Notes under the pieces: generated by a model
The model's database searches: none
What the model saw: only the letters and a program-made list of their open reading frames with translations
What the model was told of the DNA's origin: nothing
Shown: positions 1-7,732 of the stretch, piece after piece
Position numbering within the stretch: the stretch's first letter is position 1
Layout of the letters: each line of letters starts with the position of its first letter
DNA from: an uncultured Faecalibacterium sp.
GTDB taxonomy: Bacteria; Bacillota; Clostridia; Oscillospirales; Ruminococcaceae
DNA: 23,380 bases
Direction: 5' to 3'
Assembly: GCA_934511465.1 (NCBI GenBank)
Contig: CAKSWG010000029.1
Location: 1 to 23,380, forward strand
Position numbers and translations under genes: made by a program

Positions 1-459
1 CTGCCCTCGGCCTGCCGCCGTCTGATGGTGTGCGCCTGCGAGGACGTGGGCCTTGCCTACCCGCAGATCATCCCCATCGTGAAGGCGGCAGTGGATGCCG
101 CCAACATGGTGGGCCTGCCGGAAGCACGGCTTCCGCTGGCCGATGCTGTGATCTTGGTGGCCACCAGCCCAAAATCCAACAGCGCTCACGATGCCATCAA
201 TGCAGCTATTGCGGATGTGCGGGCCGGCCGCACCGGGCCAATTCCGCGCCAGCTGCAAAATAAGCACTACGACGGCGAGGATGCCCTCGTGAAGGGGCAG
301 AACTATAAACATGCCCACGACTATGCCCACCACTGGGTGGAGCAGCAGTACCTGCCGGATGCCATCAAGGATGTGAAATACTACACCTTTGGTGACAACA
401 AGACCGAACAGGCGGCCCGGGCCTATTGGGCCAAGATCAAGGGCGAAGAAAACGTATAA
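1..459 (+). CDS. rarA: Replication-associated recombination protein A (RarA/MgsA), C-terminal part, 5' truncated by window
   Basis: The reading frame is open from the first base and ends at TAA 457-459, giving 152 C-terminal residues of a protein that is normally about 420-440 residues. The visible part matches the tetramerisation and C-terminal region of the RarA/MgsA/WRNIP1 family of AAA+ ATPases: a SEDVG-like segment (here CEDVGLA), then GLPEARLPLADAV, then ATSPKSNSA, a conserved P-x-x-L-x-x-x-H-Y segment, and HDYAHHWVEQQYLPD. RarA acts at stalled replication forks and interacts with SSB; that is family knowledge. The N-terminal Walker motifs lie outside the window, so catalytic integrity cannot be judged. 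The perR-like gene starts only 24 bases downstream, so the two are probably co-transcribed. Family identification is confident; the true start is not visible. Confidence 0.93.
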   Translation: MPSACRRLMVCACEDVGLAYPQIIPIVKAAVDAANMVGLPEARLPLADAVILVATSPKSNSAHDAINAAIADVRAGRTGPIPRQLQNKHYDGEDALVKGQNYKHAHDYAHHWVEQQYLPDAIKDVKYYTFGDNKTEQAARAYWAKIKGEENV

Positions 460-483
460 ACAAAACGAGCAAAGGAGAACGAT

Positions 484-876
484 ATGCGATATTCCAAGCA
501 GCGCGAGCTGGTGATGCAGACGGTGCAGAACCTCTGCGACCACCCTACCGCCGAAGAGATCTACGATGCTGCCGTGCAGGAATGCCCGGGCCTGAGCCTT
601 GGCACCGTGTACCGCAACCTGAACAGTCTGGTGGACGCAGGCCGGGTGCGCCGGGTGTCCATTCCGGGCAAGGCGGACCGCTTTGACCATACATTGCCGT
701 GGCACAGCCACCTGTACTGCACCGTGTGCGGCGGCGTGACCGATGCCGACGTGGACGAAAAGCAGGTGATGAAGCTGGTAAAAAACCAGAAGGGCCGTGT
801 GCAGGACTGCGCCGTGGTGCTGATCGGCGTATGCGAGGCCTGCTGCGAGAAGCAGGCGCAGGAAAACGCCCATTGA
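484..876 (+). CDS. perR: Fur-family transcriptional regulator, PerR type
   Basis: 130-residue Fur-superfamily repressor. The N-terminal winged helix carries HPTAEEIYDA (from residue 20) and the recognition-helix motif GTVYRNLNSLVDAG (40-53). The structural zinc site is complete: C79-x2-C82 and C117-x2-C120. The regulatory metal ligands of Bacillus subtilis PerR (H37, D85, H91, H93, D104) line up at a constant offset of 17 with H20, D68, H74, H76 and D87, so all five are present. This favours a peroxide-sensing PerR over Fur or Zur, because the Asp in the RFD segment is the PerR-type residue. In PerR, Fe(II)-loaded protein is oxidised at its His ligands by peroxide and releases DNA. The start ATG is preceded by AAAGGAG at 471-477. 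It sits 24 bases after rarA with no separate promoter visible. Targets cannot be read from the window; a small dyad downstream of it near the miaB promoter does not resemble a PerR box closely. Confidence 0.9.
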   Translation: MRYSKQRELVMQTVQNLCDHPTAEEIYDAAVQECPGLSLGTVYRNLNSLVDAGRVRRVSIPGKADRFDHTLPWHSHLYCTVCGGVTDADVDEKQVMKLVKNQKGRVQDCAVVLIGVCEACCEKQAQENAH

Positions 877-900
877 ACCATAAAAAATGTACAGAACCTC

Positions 901-929
901 TTGCCCGGAACGCGCAAACAGGGTATACT
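901..929 (+). promoter_or_regulatory. Sigma-A type promoter for miaB
   Basis: The -35 element TTGCCC (901-906) and the -10 element TATACT (924-929) are separated by exactly 17 bases, near consensus for the housekeeping sigma factor. Predicted transcription start is near 936. It lies in the 125-base gap between the Fur-family gene and miaB and would make miaB the first gene of a new unit. Confidence 0.72.
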
Positions 930-931
930 AT

Positions 932-945
932 AGAGAAAGCTCTCT
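932..945. promoter_or_regulatory. Small dyad at the predicted transcription start of miaB
   Basis: The inverted repeat AGAGA-AAGC-TCTCT spans 932-945 and straddles the predicted start site just downstream of the -10 element. It could be an operator or a short 5' hairpin, or chance. It does not match the PerR box (TTATAATnATTATAA) well. Confidence 0.3.
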
Positions 946-997
946 TATAAAGTGCAAATAGATTTTCGCCGTGCGGGGCGCTTTGGCCCTGCCGGAG

Positions 998-1002
998 AAG
1001 GA
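998..1002 (+). promoter_or_regulatory. Alternative ribosome binding site supporting a TTG start of miaB
   Basis: AAGGA at 998-1002 overlaps the first base of the ATG at 1002 and sits 8 bases before an in-frame TTG at 1011. The spacing favours TTG 1011 over ATG 1002, whose own GGAG (994-997) is unusually close at 4 bases. Either start leaves all functional residues intact. Confidence 0.4.
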
Positions 1003-2390
1003 TGGTTCGATTGGAATACATTAGTTTTGAACATAATAATGTTGCCGCCGAGCTGGTCAAGCAAGCTTATGATACGCCGCCGCTGGCCTTTGTGCACAGC
1101 TACGGCTGCCAGCAGAATGTGAACGACGGCGAGCGCATCAAGGGTGTGCTGGTGGATATCGGCTATGGCCTGTGCGATAAGCCGGAAGATGCCGACCTCA
1201 TTCTCTTCAATACCTGCGCAGTGCGTGAACATGCCGAGCAGCGTGTATTCGGCAATGTGGGCGCCCTGAAGGGCCTCAAAGAGAAAAAGCATGATCTCAT
1301 CATCGGCCTGTGCGGCTGCATGGCCAACCAGAAGTACGTGGTGGAAAAGCTGCGCCGGAGCTACCCCTATGTGGACCTCGTGTTCGGTGTGGACGGCATC
1401 GACACCCTGCCGCAGCTCATTGCCCAAAAGCTGCAAAAGCACAAGCGCGTGCTGATGGACCCGGCCCAGCGCCCCGTGATCGTGGAGAACATCCCCATCC
1501 GGCGCGAGAGCGAGTTCCGCGCGTGGTTGCCTATCATGTACGGCTGCGACAACTTCTGCACCTACTGCATCGTGCCCTACGTGCGCGGCCGCGAAAAGAG
1601 CCGCAAGCCCGGTGATATCCTTGCCGAGTTCCGCGGCCTTGTGGAAGCGGGCTATAAGGAGATCACGCTGCTGGGCCAGAACGTGAACAGCTATGGCAAG
1701 GGCTTGGAAGAGAAGGTGGACTTCTCCGACCTGCTCAACCTGCTGTGCACCGTGCCCGGCGATTACCACATCCGCTTTATGACCAGCCACCCGAAGGATG
1801 CCAGCCACAAGCTGATCGACACCATTGCCGCCCAGCCGAAGCTGTGCAAGCACCTGCACCTGCCGGTGCAGTGCGGCTCCGATGAACTGCTGAAGAAGAT
1901 GAACCGCCACTACACGGTGGAGCAGTACATGGAGCTGGTCGAGTATGCCCGCAAGACAGTGCCCGGCATCACCTTCTCCAGCGATATCATCGTCGGCTTC
2001 CCCGGTGAGACGGAGGAGGACTTCGTCAAGACGCTGGAACTGGTGCAGAAGGTGGGCTACATGCAGCTGTTCACCTTCATTTACTCCAAGCGCACCGGAA
2101 CCAAGGCGGCCGACATGCCGGACCCCACCTCCCGCAAGGAAAAGACCGATCGCATGAGCCGCCTGCTCAAGGTGCAGGACGAGATCGCCATGGCACTGGT
2201 CAAGGCGCAGGTGGGCCAGACCGTGCAGGTGCTGGTGGAGGGCTATGGCCGCAATGAGGGCACGCTTTCCGGCCGGCTGGACAACAACCTTACCGTGGAA
2301 TTTGCGGCGGATGCTTCCCTGATGGGCAGCTGCGCCAACGTACATCTCACCGGCGCACGGGCCACCGTGCTGCTGGGTGAGCTTGCCTGA
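1002..2390 (+). CDS. miaB: tRNA-2-methylthio-N6-dimethylallyladenosine synthase MiaB
   Basis: 462-residue radical SAM methylthiotransferase that adds the 2-methylthio group to i6A37 in tRNAs reading UNN codons. The N-terminal UPF0004 domain holds the auxiliary 4Fe-4S ligands C36 (SYGCQQN), C72 (FNTCAVRE) and C106 (CGCMANQ). The radical SAM domain has C182-x3-C186-x2-C189 (CDNFCTYC), followed by the family segment PYVRGREKSR and ITLLGQNVNSYG. A C-terminal TRAM domain (about 390-460) binds tRNA. Length is typical. The start is ambiguous. ATG 1002 has GGAG only 4 bases upstream. The in-frame TTG at 1011 has AAGGA (998-1002) at a better 8-base spacing, giving 459 residues. It begins the conserved miaB-ricA-mutS-mutL order seen in Bacillus and Clostridia, and miaA, which makes its substrate, lies 5 kb downstream. 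Confidence 0.96.
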   Translation: MVRLEYISFEHNNVAAELVKQAYDTPPLAFVHSYGCQQNVNDGERIKGVLVDIGYGLCDKPEDADLILFNTCAVREHAEQRVFGNVGALKGLKEKKHDLIIGLCGCMANQKYVVEKLRRSYPYVDLVFGVDGIDTLPQLIAQKLQKHKRVLMDPAQRPVIVENIPIRRESEFRAWLPIMYGCDNFCTYCIVPYVRGREKSRKPGDILAEFRGLVEAGYKEITLLGQNVNSYGKGLEEKVDFSDLLNLLCTVPGDYHIRFMTSHPKDASHKLIDTIAAQPKLCKHLHLPVQCGSDELLKKMNRHYTVEQYMELVEYARKTVPGITFSSDIIVGFPGETEEDFVKTLELVQKVGYMQLFTFIYSKRTGTKAADMPDPTSRKEKTDRMSRLLKVQDEIAMALVKAQVGQTVQVLVEGYGRNEGTLSGRLDNNLTVEFAADASLMGSCANVHLTGARATVLLGELA

Positions 2391-2443
2391 GCACTTCCGG
2401 GGCCGTGGCCCTGAATGTTATAAATGAGAAGGAGACCATTCAA

Positions 2444-2851
2444 ATGGATTGCATTGATCTTTTCAAGCGCGCAGCCGTTGCGCTGCAAACCGATAACCGC
2501 TACCTGATTCTGGATCAGGCCCGCAAGGCCAACGATAAGGACGAGGAGCTGCAAAACCTGATCGGTGAGTTCAATCTGGCCCGCATGGATCTGAACAACG
2601 AGATCGGCAAAAGCGAGCGCAACGATGCCCGCATCGCAGAGCTGAACGAAAAGGTGAACAGCCTGTACGGCCAGATCATGAGCAACGAGGGTATGGTGGC
2701 CTACAACGAAGCCAAGCGCGACTGCGAGAACCTCGTGAACTATATCGACGCCATCATCAACACCGCCATGAACGGCGGCGACCCCATGACCGTGCAGGAG
2801 CCTTCTGCTTCCTGCACCGGCAGCTGCTCTACCTGCGGCGGCTGCCACTAA
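2444..2851 (+). CDS. YlbF/YmcA (Ric) family protein with cysteine-rich C-terminus
   Basis: 135 residues, mostly helical, of the Com_YlbF family (RicA/YmcA and RicF/YlbF). In B. subtilis these two with RicT form a complex that controls RNase Y-dependent mRNA maturation and the sporulation, competence and biofilm decisions, and that binds 4Fe-4S clusters through cysteines. Here the C-terminal tail has C124, C128, C131 and C134 within twelve residues (a CTGSC-STCGGC pattern), more like the tail of YlbF than that of YmcA. The position directly after miaB and before mutS is that of ymcA/ricA in Bacillus. Start ATG 2444 is chosen over a longer in-frame ATG at 2405, because AAGGAG (2429-2434) lies 9 bases upstream and the extra residues look non-conserved. 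No cotE gene lies between it and mutS, unlike B. subtilis. Family is confident; whether it serves as RicA, RicF or both is open. Confidence 0.82.
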   Translation: MDCIDLFKRAAVALQTDNRYLILDQARKANDKDEELQNLIGEFNLARMDLNNEIGKSERNDARIAELNEKVNSLYGQIMSNEGMVAYNEAKRDCENLVNYIDAIINTAMNGGDPMTVQEPSASCTGSCSTCGGCH

Positions 2852-2859
2852 AACCAGCA

Positions 2860-2899
2860 AAACGGAACGCGGCTGTGCAAAACAGACCGCGTTTTGTTT
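2860..2899 (+). terminator. Terminator-like hairpin between ricA-like gene and mutS
   Basis: Arms 2860-2872 and 2887-2899 form a 13-bp stem with two G-U pairs, and the loop can extend the stem by four more pairs (CTGT with ACAG). The 3' arm itself contains a broken T-rich stretch (TTTTGTTT) rather than a clean following T-run, so termination may be partial. No good promoter is seen between it and mutS. Confidence 0.5.
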
Positions 2900-2961
2900 G
2901 CAAAGGCGGTTACAAGCCGCAAACCGTGCACAGAACCATAGAACGGGAGAGAGGGTAAACC

Positions 2962-5577
2962 ATGGCAGAGCTGTCGCCCATGATGCAGCAATATCTTGAG
3001 ATCAAAAATCAACATAAGGACGAAATTCTGTTTTACCGCATCGGCGATTTTTACGAGATGTTCTTTGACGATGCCCTGACTGCATCCAAGGAGCTGGACC
3101 TGACCCTGACGGGCAAGCAGTGCGGCTTGGAGGAACGCGCGCCTATGTGCGGCGTGCCGTTCCACAGCTACGAGGGCTATGTGGCCCGGCTGATCGCCAA
3201 GGGCTACAAGGTGGCCATCTGTGAGCAGGTGGAAGACCCGGCCAAGGCCAAGGGGCTTGTCAAGCGGGACATCATCCGCGTGGTCACGCCCGGTACGGTG
3301 ATCGAGAGCAGTATGCTGCAAGACGACCGCAACAACTACATTGCCAGCGTTTACCTCAAGGGCAAAAAGGCGGGCCTTTGCTTTGCAGATGTCTCCACCG
3401 GCACGGCCCACATCACTGAGCTGAATGCGGATAAGATCGCCCCTGCGGTGATCACAGAGCTGTGCCGCTACCATCCCAGCGAAGTGCTGATGAACCCGGG
3501 CCTGCTGGACTGCCGTGAAGTGACGGCCTATATCAAGAAAAATATGACCTGCTCGGTGGAGCTGGTGGAGGACGAGCGCTATGCGCCGGGCCTTGTGGCG
3601 GCTGCGCTGGAAGGCCAGTTTGGCCGCGACTGGCCGCAGAACACCGGCATTGCAGCGGATGGCCTTGTGCGCTTTGCCATGGCGGCGCTGCTGGAATACC
3701 TGCACGATACCCAGATCAAGGGCGTGGAGCGCCTGAAAACGGTCATTACTTATAACAAAGCGCAGTTCATGCGGCTTTCGCCGGTGACGCGCGCCAATCT
3801 GGAGCTCACCGAGACGCTGCGCGGCCGCGAAAAACGCGGCACCCTGCTGTGGGTGCTGGACAAAACCAGCACCTCCATGGGTAAGCGGATGCTGCGCAGC
3901 TGGATCGAGCAGCCGCTCATTTCCAGCGCGCTCATCAACCACCGCCTGAACGCGGTAGAAAGCCTTGTCAAGCAGACTATGGCCCGCGGCGACCTGACCG
4001 AAGAACTGGGCTATATCGCGGATATGGAACGCCTGATGACCCGCACCGTCTATGGCTCCGCCACGCCCAAGGAGATCTATACGCTGGCCCAGACCTGTGA
4101 CCGTCTGCCCGGTCTGCGCAGGCAGGCTGAGGCCTGCAATTGCCCGGAGCTTGCAGAACTGGCCGCACAGATCGACCCGCTGGAGGACATCAAGGCACGC
4201 ATTTACGCGGCGGTGGACCCGGAAGCGCCTTCCACCCTTAAGGATGGCGGTGTGATCGCCAAAGGCTACCATGCCGAGGTGGACGAGCTGCGCTCCATCC
4301 GCGACAACACCAAGGGCGTGCTGGCCCAGCTGGAAGCCCGCCTGCGGCAGGAGACCGGCATTCCTAAGCTGAAGATCGGCTATAACCATGTGTTTGGCTA
4401 CTTCATCGAGGTGAGCAACTCCTACAAGAGCATGGTGCCGGAGACTTATATCCGCAAGCAGACCCTGACTTCCGGCGAGCGCTACATCACGCAGGAGCTC
4501 AAGGAGCTGGAAAGCAAAATTTTAGGCGCCCACGAGCGGCTGATCACATTGGAGCACCGCCTGTTCAGCGAATTGCTGGAAAGCATCAGCGCCCAGCTGG
4601 ACCGCATCCAGCGCACCGCCAACGCGGTGGCCCAGCTGGATGTGCTGGCAGCACTGGCGCAGGTGGCGGCAGAGAACAACTACTGCCGTCCCGTGGTGGA
4701 CGACAGCGACGAGCTGACTATCACGGAGGGCCGTCACCCTGTGGTGGAGCAGATGCTCAAGGGCAGCCTGTTCGTGCCCAACGATACCACTCTCAACTGC
4801 ACCACCGACCGGTGCCTGATCATCACCGGCCCCAACATGGCTGGTAAATCCACGTACATGCGCCAGAATGCACTGATCGCACTGATGGCGCAGATCGGCT
4901 CCTTCGTTCCGGCTTCCGGCTGCCATGTGGGCGTGGTGGACGCCATTTTTACCCGTATCGGCGCATCGGACGATCTTTCGGCCGGTCAGTCCACCTTCAT
5001 GGTGGAAATGACCGAGGTAGCGGACATCCTCAAAAATGCCACGGCCAAGAGTCTTGTGGTGCTGGACGAGATCGGCCGCGGCACCTCCACCTTTGACGGC
5101 ATGAGCATCGCCCGCGCAGTGGTGGAGCATATTTCCGATCCGGCCAAGGGCCTTGGCTGCAAAACGCTGTTTGCCACCCACTACCACGAGCTTACCGAGC
5201 TGGAAGGCACGGTGGACGGTGTGAGAAATTACAACATTGCAGTCAAAAAGCGCGGCGAGGATATCACCTTCCTGCGCCGCATCATCCGCGGCCCGGCGGA
5301 CGACAGCTATGGCATCGAGGTGGCAAAGCTGGCCGGCCTGCCCGGCAGTGTGACCCGCCGTGCCCACGAAGTGCTGCGCACGCTGGAAGCTACGGCTCCC
5401 AAAAACAAGGTGGAGCAGATGGATTTTGATGCGCTGCAAGAGTACAACTCTCCCGCTGTGCCCAGCGAGATGATGGAAAAACTGGAAGCACTGGATGTGG
5501 AAACTCTGACCCCCATTGAAGCACTGAATTTCCTCTATGAGCTCAAAAAGACTTTGAAAGGCACTCTCAACGGCTGA
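2962..5577 (+). CDS. mutS: DNA mismatch repair protein MutS
   Basis: 871 residues, the normal MutS1 length. The mismatch-reading motif F30-Y31-E32 lies in GDFYEMF near the N-terminus. Connector, core and clamp domains follow. The ATPase domain has Walker A G623-T631 (GPNMAGKST), Walker B L-D702-E703 with the following IGRGTSTFDG signature, and the FATHYHEL segment. The helix-turn-helix dimerisation end is present (RRAHEVLRTLE). The Phe-x-Glu motif separates it from MutS2 and from MSH homologues that lack mismatch binding. It recognises mispairs and small loops and recruits MutL. Start ATG 2962 follows a purine-rich GAGAGAGGG stretch at moderate spacing. mutL begins 34 bases after the stop, so the two are co-transcribed. 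No frameshift or missing catalytic residue is seen. Confidence 0.98.
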   Translation: MAELSPMMQQYLEIKNQHKDEILFYRIGDFYEMFFDDALTASKELDLTLTGKQCGLEERAPMCGVPFHSYEGYVARLIAKGYKVAICEQVEDPAKAKGLVKRDIIRVVTPGTVIESSMLQDDRNNYIASVYLKGKKAGLCFADVSTGTAHITELNADKIAPAVITELCRYHPSEVLMNPGLLDCREVTAYIKKNMTCSVELVEDERYAPGLVAAALEGQFGRDWPQNTGIAADGLVRFAMAALLEYLHDTQIKGVERLKTVITYNKAQFMRLSPVTRANLELTETLRGREKRGTLLWVLDKTSTSMGKRMLRSWIEQPLISSALINHRLNAVESLVKQTMARGDLTEELGYIADMERLMTRTVYGSATPKEIYTLAQTCDRLPGLRRQAEACNCPELAELAAQIDPLEDIKARIYAAVDPEAPSTLKDGGVIAKGYHAEVDELRSIRDNTKGVLAQLEARLRQETGIPKLKIGYNHVFGYFIEVSNSYKSMVPETYIRKQTLTSGERYITQELKELESKILGAHERLITLEHRLFSELLESISAQLDRIQRTANAVAQLDVLAALAQVAAENNYCRPVVDDSDELTITEGRHPVVEQMLKGSLFVPNDTTLNCTTDRCLIITGPNMAGKSTYMRQNALIALMAQIGSFVPASGCHVGVVDAIFTRIGASDDLSAGQSTFMVEMTEVADILKNATAKSLVVLDEIGRGTSTFDGMSIARAVVEHISDPAKGLGCKTLFATHYHELTELEGTVDGVRNYNIAVKKRGEDITFLRRIIRGPADDSYGIEVAKLAGLPGSVTRRAHEVLRTLEATAPKNKVEQMDFDALQEYNSPAVPSEMMEKLEALDVETLTPIEALNFLYELKKTLKGTLNG

Positions 5578-5611
5578 AAAAAGCCATAAAAACGGATAAG
5601 GAGGGAACACC

Positions 5612-7732
5612 ATGGCAGTGATCCATGTTCTGGATAAGCACACCGCCGAGCTGATCGCAGCTGGCGAAGTGGTCGAGCGGCCTGCATCGGTGGTAAAGGA
5701 ACTGCTGGAAAATTCCATTGACGCCGGAGCCACACAGGTGACAGTGAGCATTGAGTCCGGCGGCGTCAAGCTGATCGAGATCAGCGATAACGGCACCGGC
5801 ATTGAAGCGGAATATATCTCCACGGCGTTTGTCCGCCACGCCACCAGCAAAATTGAAAAACCGGACGATCTGAACCGTATCCACACGCTGGGTTTCCGCG
5901 GTGAAGCGCTGGCTTCCATTGCCAGCGTGGCCCGTGTGGAGCTGACCACCCGCACTGAGGTGGACGAGTTTGCCACGGTCTACTGCATTGAGGGCGGGGA
6001 AGAGATCTCCCGGGAGCCGGGCGCCCGCGCGGTGGGCACCACCATCCGGGTGAAGGACCTGTTTTACAATACGCCCGCCCGCATGAAGTTCCTCAAAAAG
6101 GACTCCTCCGAAGGCACCTTTGTGGCGGACACGGTCGCTCACGTAGCCCTCAGCCACCCGGAGGTCAGCGTCAAGTTCGTCCGTGAGGGCAAGCTGCAAT
6201 ATGTGACGCCCGGCGACGGCCAGTTGCGCGGCGCGGCTTATGCAGTGCTGGGTCGTGAGTTCAGCCGCGACCTTGTGGAGGTGAAAAATCAGGAGGGCGT
6301 TTACAGCATCGCCGGCCTGATCACCCCGCCCAAGAGCTGCCGCGCCAGCCGCAGCATGCAGCATTTTTACATCAATGGCCGCTATGTGCGCAACCGTACT
6401 ATGATGGCCGGCATGGAAATGGCCTTCAAGGGTACCATGATGCAGGGCAAGTTCCCGGGCGGTATCCTGCTGCTGGAAATGCCTGCGGACCTTGTGGATG
6501 TAAATGTGCATCCGGCAAAGGTGGAGGTGCGCTTTGCCCGGGAAAATGACATTTTTGATGTGGTCTACCACGCTGTCAAGCTGGCGCTGGCACAGCCCGG
6601 TACCGGCGAACGACTTTTTACCTTTGAAGAGAATAAAAAAGAAGAAAAAAGAGAAAATGAAAAAATAAACGCAGAAACGACTGAAAATTATGTAAAGGAG
6701 AATGGCTTTACAGGTCTCTCTGCCATTATTTCCGGGCAGGCAGACCCCGGCACCCTGCCGAGGCAGCACCCGGAACCGGCAAAAACGGCTCCGCAGGCAA
6801 AACAGGGACCTGCACCCGTGGCAAATATGCAGCAACCTGCTGCGCCCGGCATGCCACGCTGGCAAAACAGCGCACAGAACGATTCCATGCTGGATCCGTT
6901 TGTGACGCTGCACAGCCCAAAGCTGGAACCGGAAAAAACACCGGAGCCGTTCCGCACGGCATCCAGTGAGACGGCGTTGGATGTGGAACCGGACACGCCG
7001 GAAACAGAAAATACAAAAATCCATTCGGCACAGGACCACATGGCGGCTTGGGATGCCGCGCCTGCTGTGCCGGAAAAAGCGACAGAACTCTCTGCGGCTG
7101 AGCCGCAGGAGGAGACGGCACAGCCTGAGCAGATGAATTTTGACCCCTCTGCCGGTCAGCCGGAACCACTGCACTATGTGGGCGAAGTGTTCAAGACCTA
7201 CATTCTGGCAGAGCGCGGCGATGAGCTGTGCCTGATCGATAAGCATGCTGCCCACGAACGTCAGCTTTTTGAAAAGCTGGCTGCAAACTATGGCAGCGTG
7301 CCCAGCCAGATGCTGTTGGAGCCTGTGGCCATCGACCTTGTGGCCGAGGAAAAGCAGGCACTGCTGGATAACATTCCGCTGCTGGAAAATGTGGGCCTTG
7401 AGATCGCGGATTTTGGCGGCAACACAGTGGTGCTGCGTGCGGTGCCCGCCGATGTGGAGCCGCAGAACGCCGAAAGCCTGCTGATCGAGATCGCAAACAA
7501 GCTGCTCAAGGGCGGCCACGATGCGCTGAACGAGCACACCGAATGGGTGCTGCACTCCATTTCCTGCCGTGCGGCCATCAAAGCGGGGGATAAGTCCTCG
7601 CCGCAGGAGTTGATGGCGCTGGCCGAGAAGATCCTCTCCGGCGAGGTGCCGCCGTTCTGCCCGCATGGACGTCCCTGCGTGCTCAAGTTGACCCGAAAGG
7701 AGCTGGAGAAGCAGTTTGGACGCATTGTGTAA
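5612..7732 (+). CDS. mutL: DNA mismatch repair endonuclease MutL
   Basis: 706 residues. The N-terminal GHKL ATPase has ELLENSIDAGA, DNGTGI and GFRGEAL motifs and covers about residues 1-335. A linker of about 185 residues, rich in Pro, Glu, Ala and Lys, runs to about 518. The C-terminal domain carries the endonuclease motif D543-K-H545-A-x2-E549-x4-E554 (DKHAAHERQLFE), SCRAAIKAG and the late CPHGRP motif. It is therefore a nicking MutL, as expected in a lineage without MutH. The Gln usually found in DQHA is Lys here. Start ATG 5612 has AAGGAGGG at 5598-5605. The start of the linker (6631-6670) is strikingly A-rich, with three A6 runs. The last 17 bases overlap miaA and contain its ribosome binding site, which suggests coupled translation. 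Confidence 0.97.
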   Translation: MAVIHVLDKHTAELIAAGEVVERPASVVKELLENSIDAGATQVTVSIESGGVKLIEISDNGTGIEAEYISTAFVRHATSKIEKPDDLNRIHTLGFRGEALASIASVARVELTTRTEVDEFATVYCIEGGEEISREPGARAVGTTIRVKDLFYNTPARMKFLKKDSSEGTFVADTVAHVALSHPEVSVKFVREGKLQYVTPGDGQLRGAAYAVLGREFSRDLVEVKNQEGVYSIAGLITPPKSCRASRSMQHFYINGRYVRNRTMMAGMEMAFKGTMMQGKFPGGILLLEMPADLVDVNVHPAKVEVRFARENDIFDVVYHAVKLALAQPGTGERLFTFEENKKEEKRENEKINAETTENYVKENGFTGLSAIISGQADPGTLPRQHPEPAKTAPQAKQGPAPVANMQQPAAPGMPRWQNSAQNDSMLDPFVTLHSPKLEPEKTPEPFRTASSETALDVEPDTPETENTKIHSAQDHMAAWDAAPAVPEKATELSAAEPQEETAQPEQMNFDPSAGQPEPLHYVGEVFKTYILAERGDELCLIDKHAAHERQLFEKLAANYGSVPSQMLLEPVAIDLVAEEKQALLDNIPLLENVGLEIADFGGNTVVLRAVPADVEPQNAESLLIEIANKLLKGGHDALNEHTEWVLHSISCRAAIKAGDKSSPQELMALAEKILSGEVPPFCPHGRPCVLKLTRKELEKQFGRIV
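6635..6665 (+). repeat. Cluster of three A6 homopolymer runs inside mutL
   Basis: A6 runs occur at 6635-6640, 6645-6650 and 6660-6665, within 31 bases that encode the Lys/Glu-rich start of the MutL linker. The surrounding genes are GC-rich, so this is a sharp local change in composition. Runs of this kind are sites of replication or transcription slippage. Confidence 0.75.
7705..7708 (+). promoter_or_regulatory. Ribosome binding site for the TTG start of miaA, inside mutL
   Basis: GGAG at 7705-7708 lies 7 bases before TTG 7716. There is no ATG near the conserved N-terminus of MiaA, so this site decides the start. It lies in the final codons of mutL, which links translation of the two genes. 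Confidence 0.65.

Noticed and set aside
876..1001. A PerR box in the miaB promoter region
   Set aside because: The only dyad (932-945) has GA-rich arms and does not match the AT-rich PerR consensus. It is listed only as a weak dyad.
6635..6665. Programmed ribosomal frameshifting at the A6 runs in mutL
   Set aside because: The zero frame is open through the whole gene and encodes all conserved motifs. The runs are not in the correct register for the A-AAA-AAG heptamer, and no downstream stem is evident.
6702..6905. An out-of-frame open stretch inside mutL preceded by AAAGGAG, possibly a nested gene
   Set aside because: The site is only one base from the ATG, the product is low-complexity and basic, and it lies in the non-conserved linker of a clearly intact mutL.
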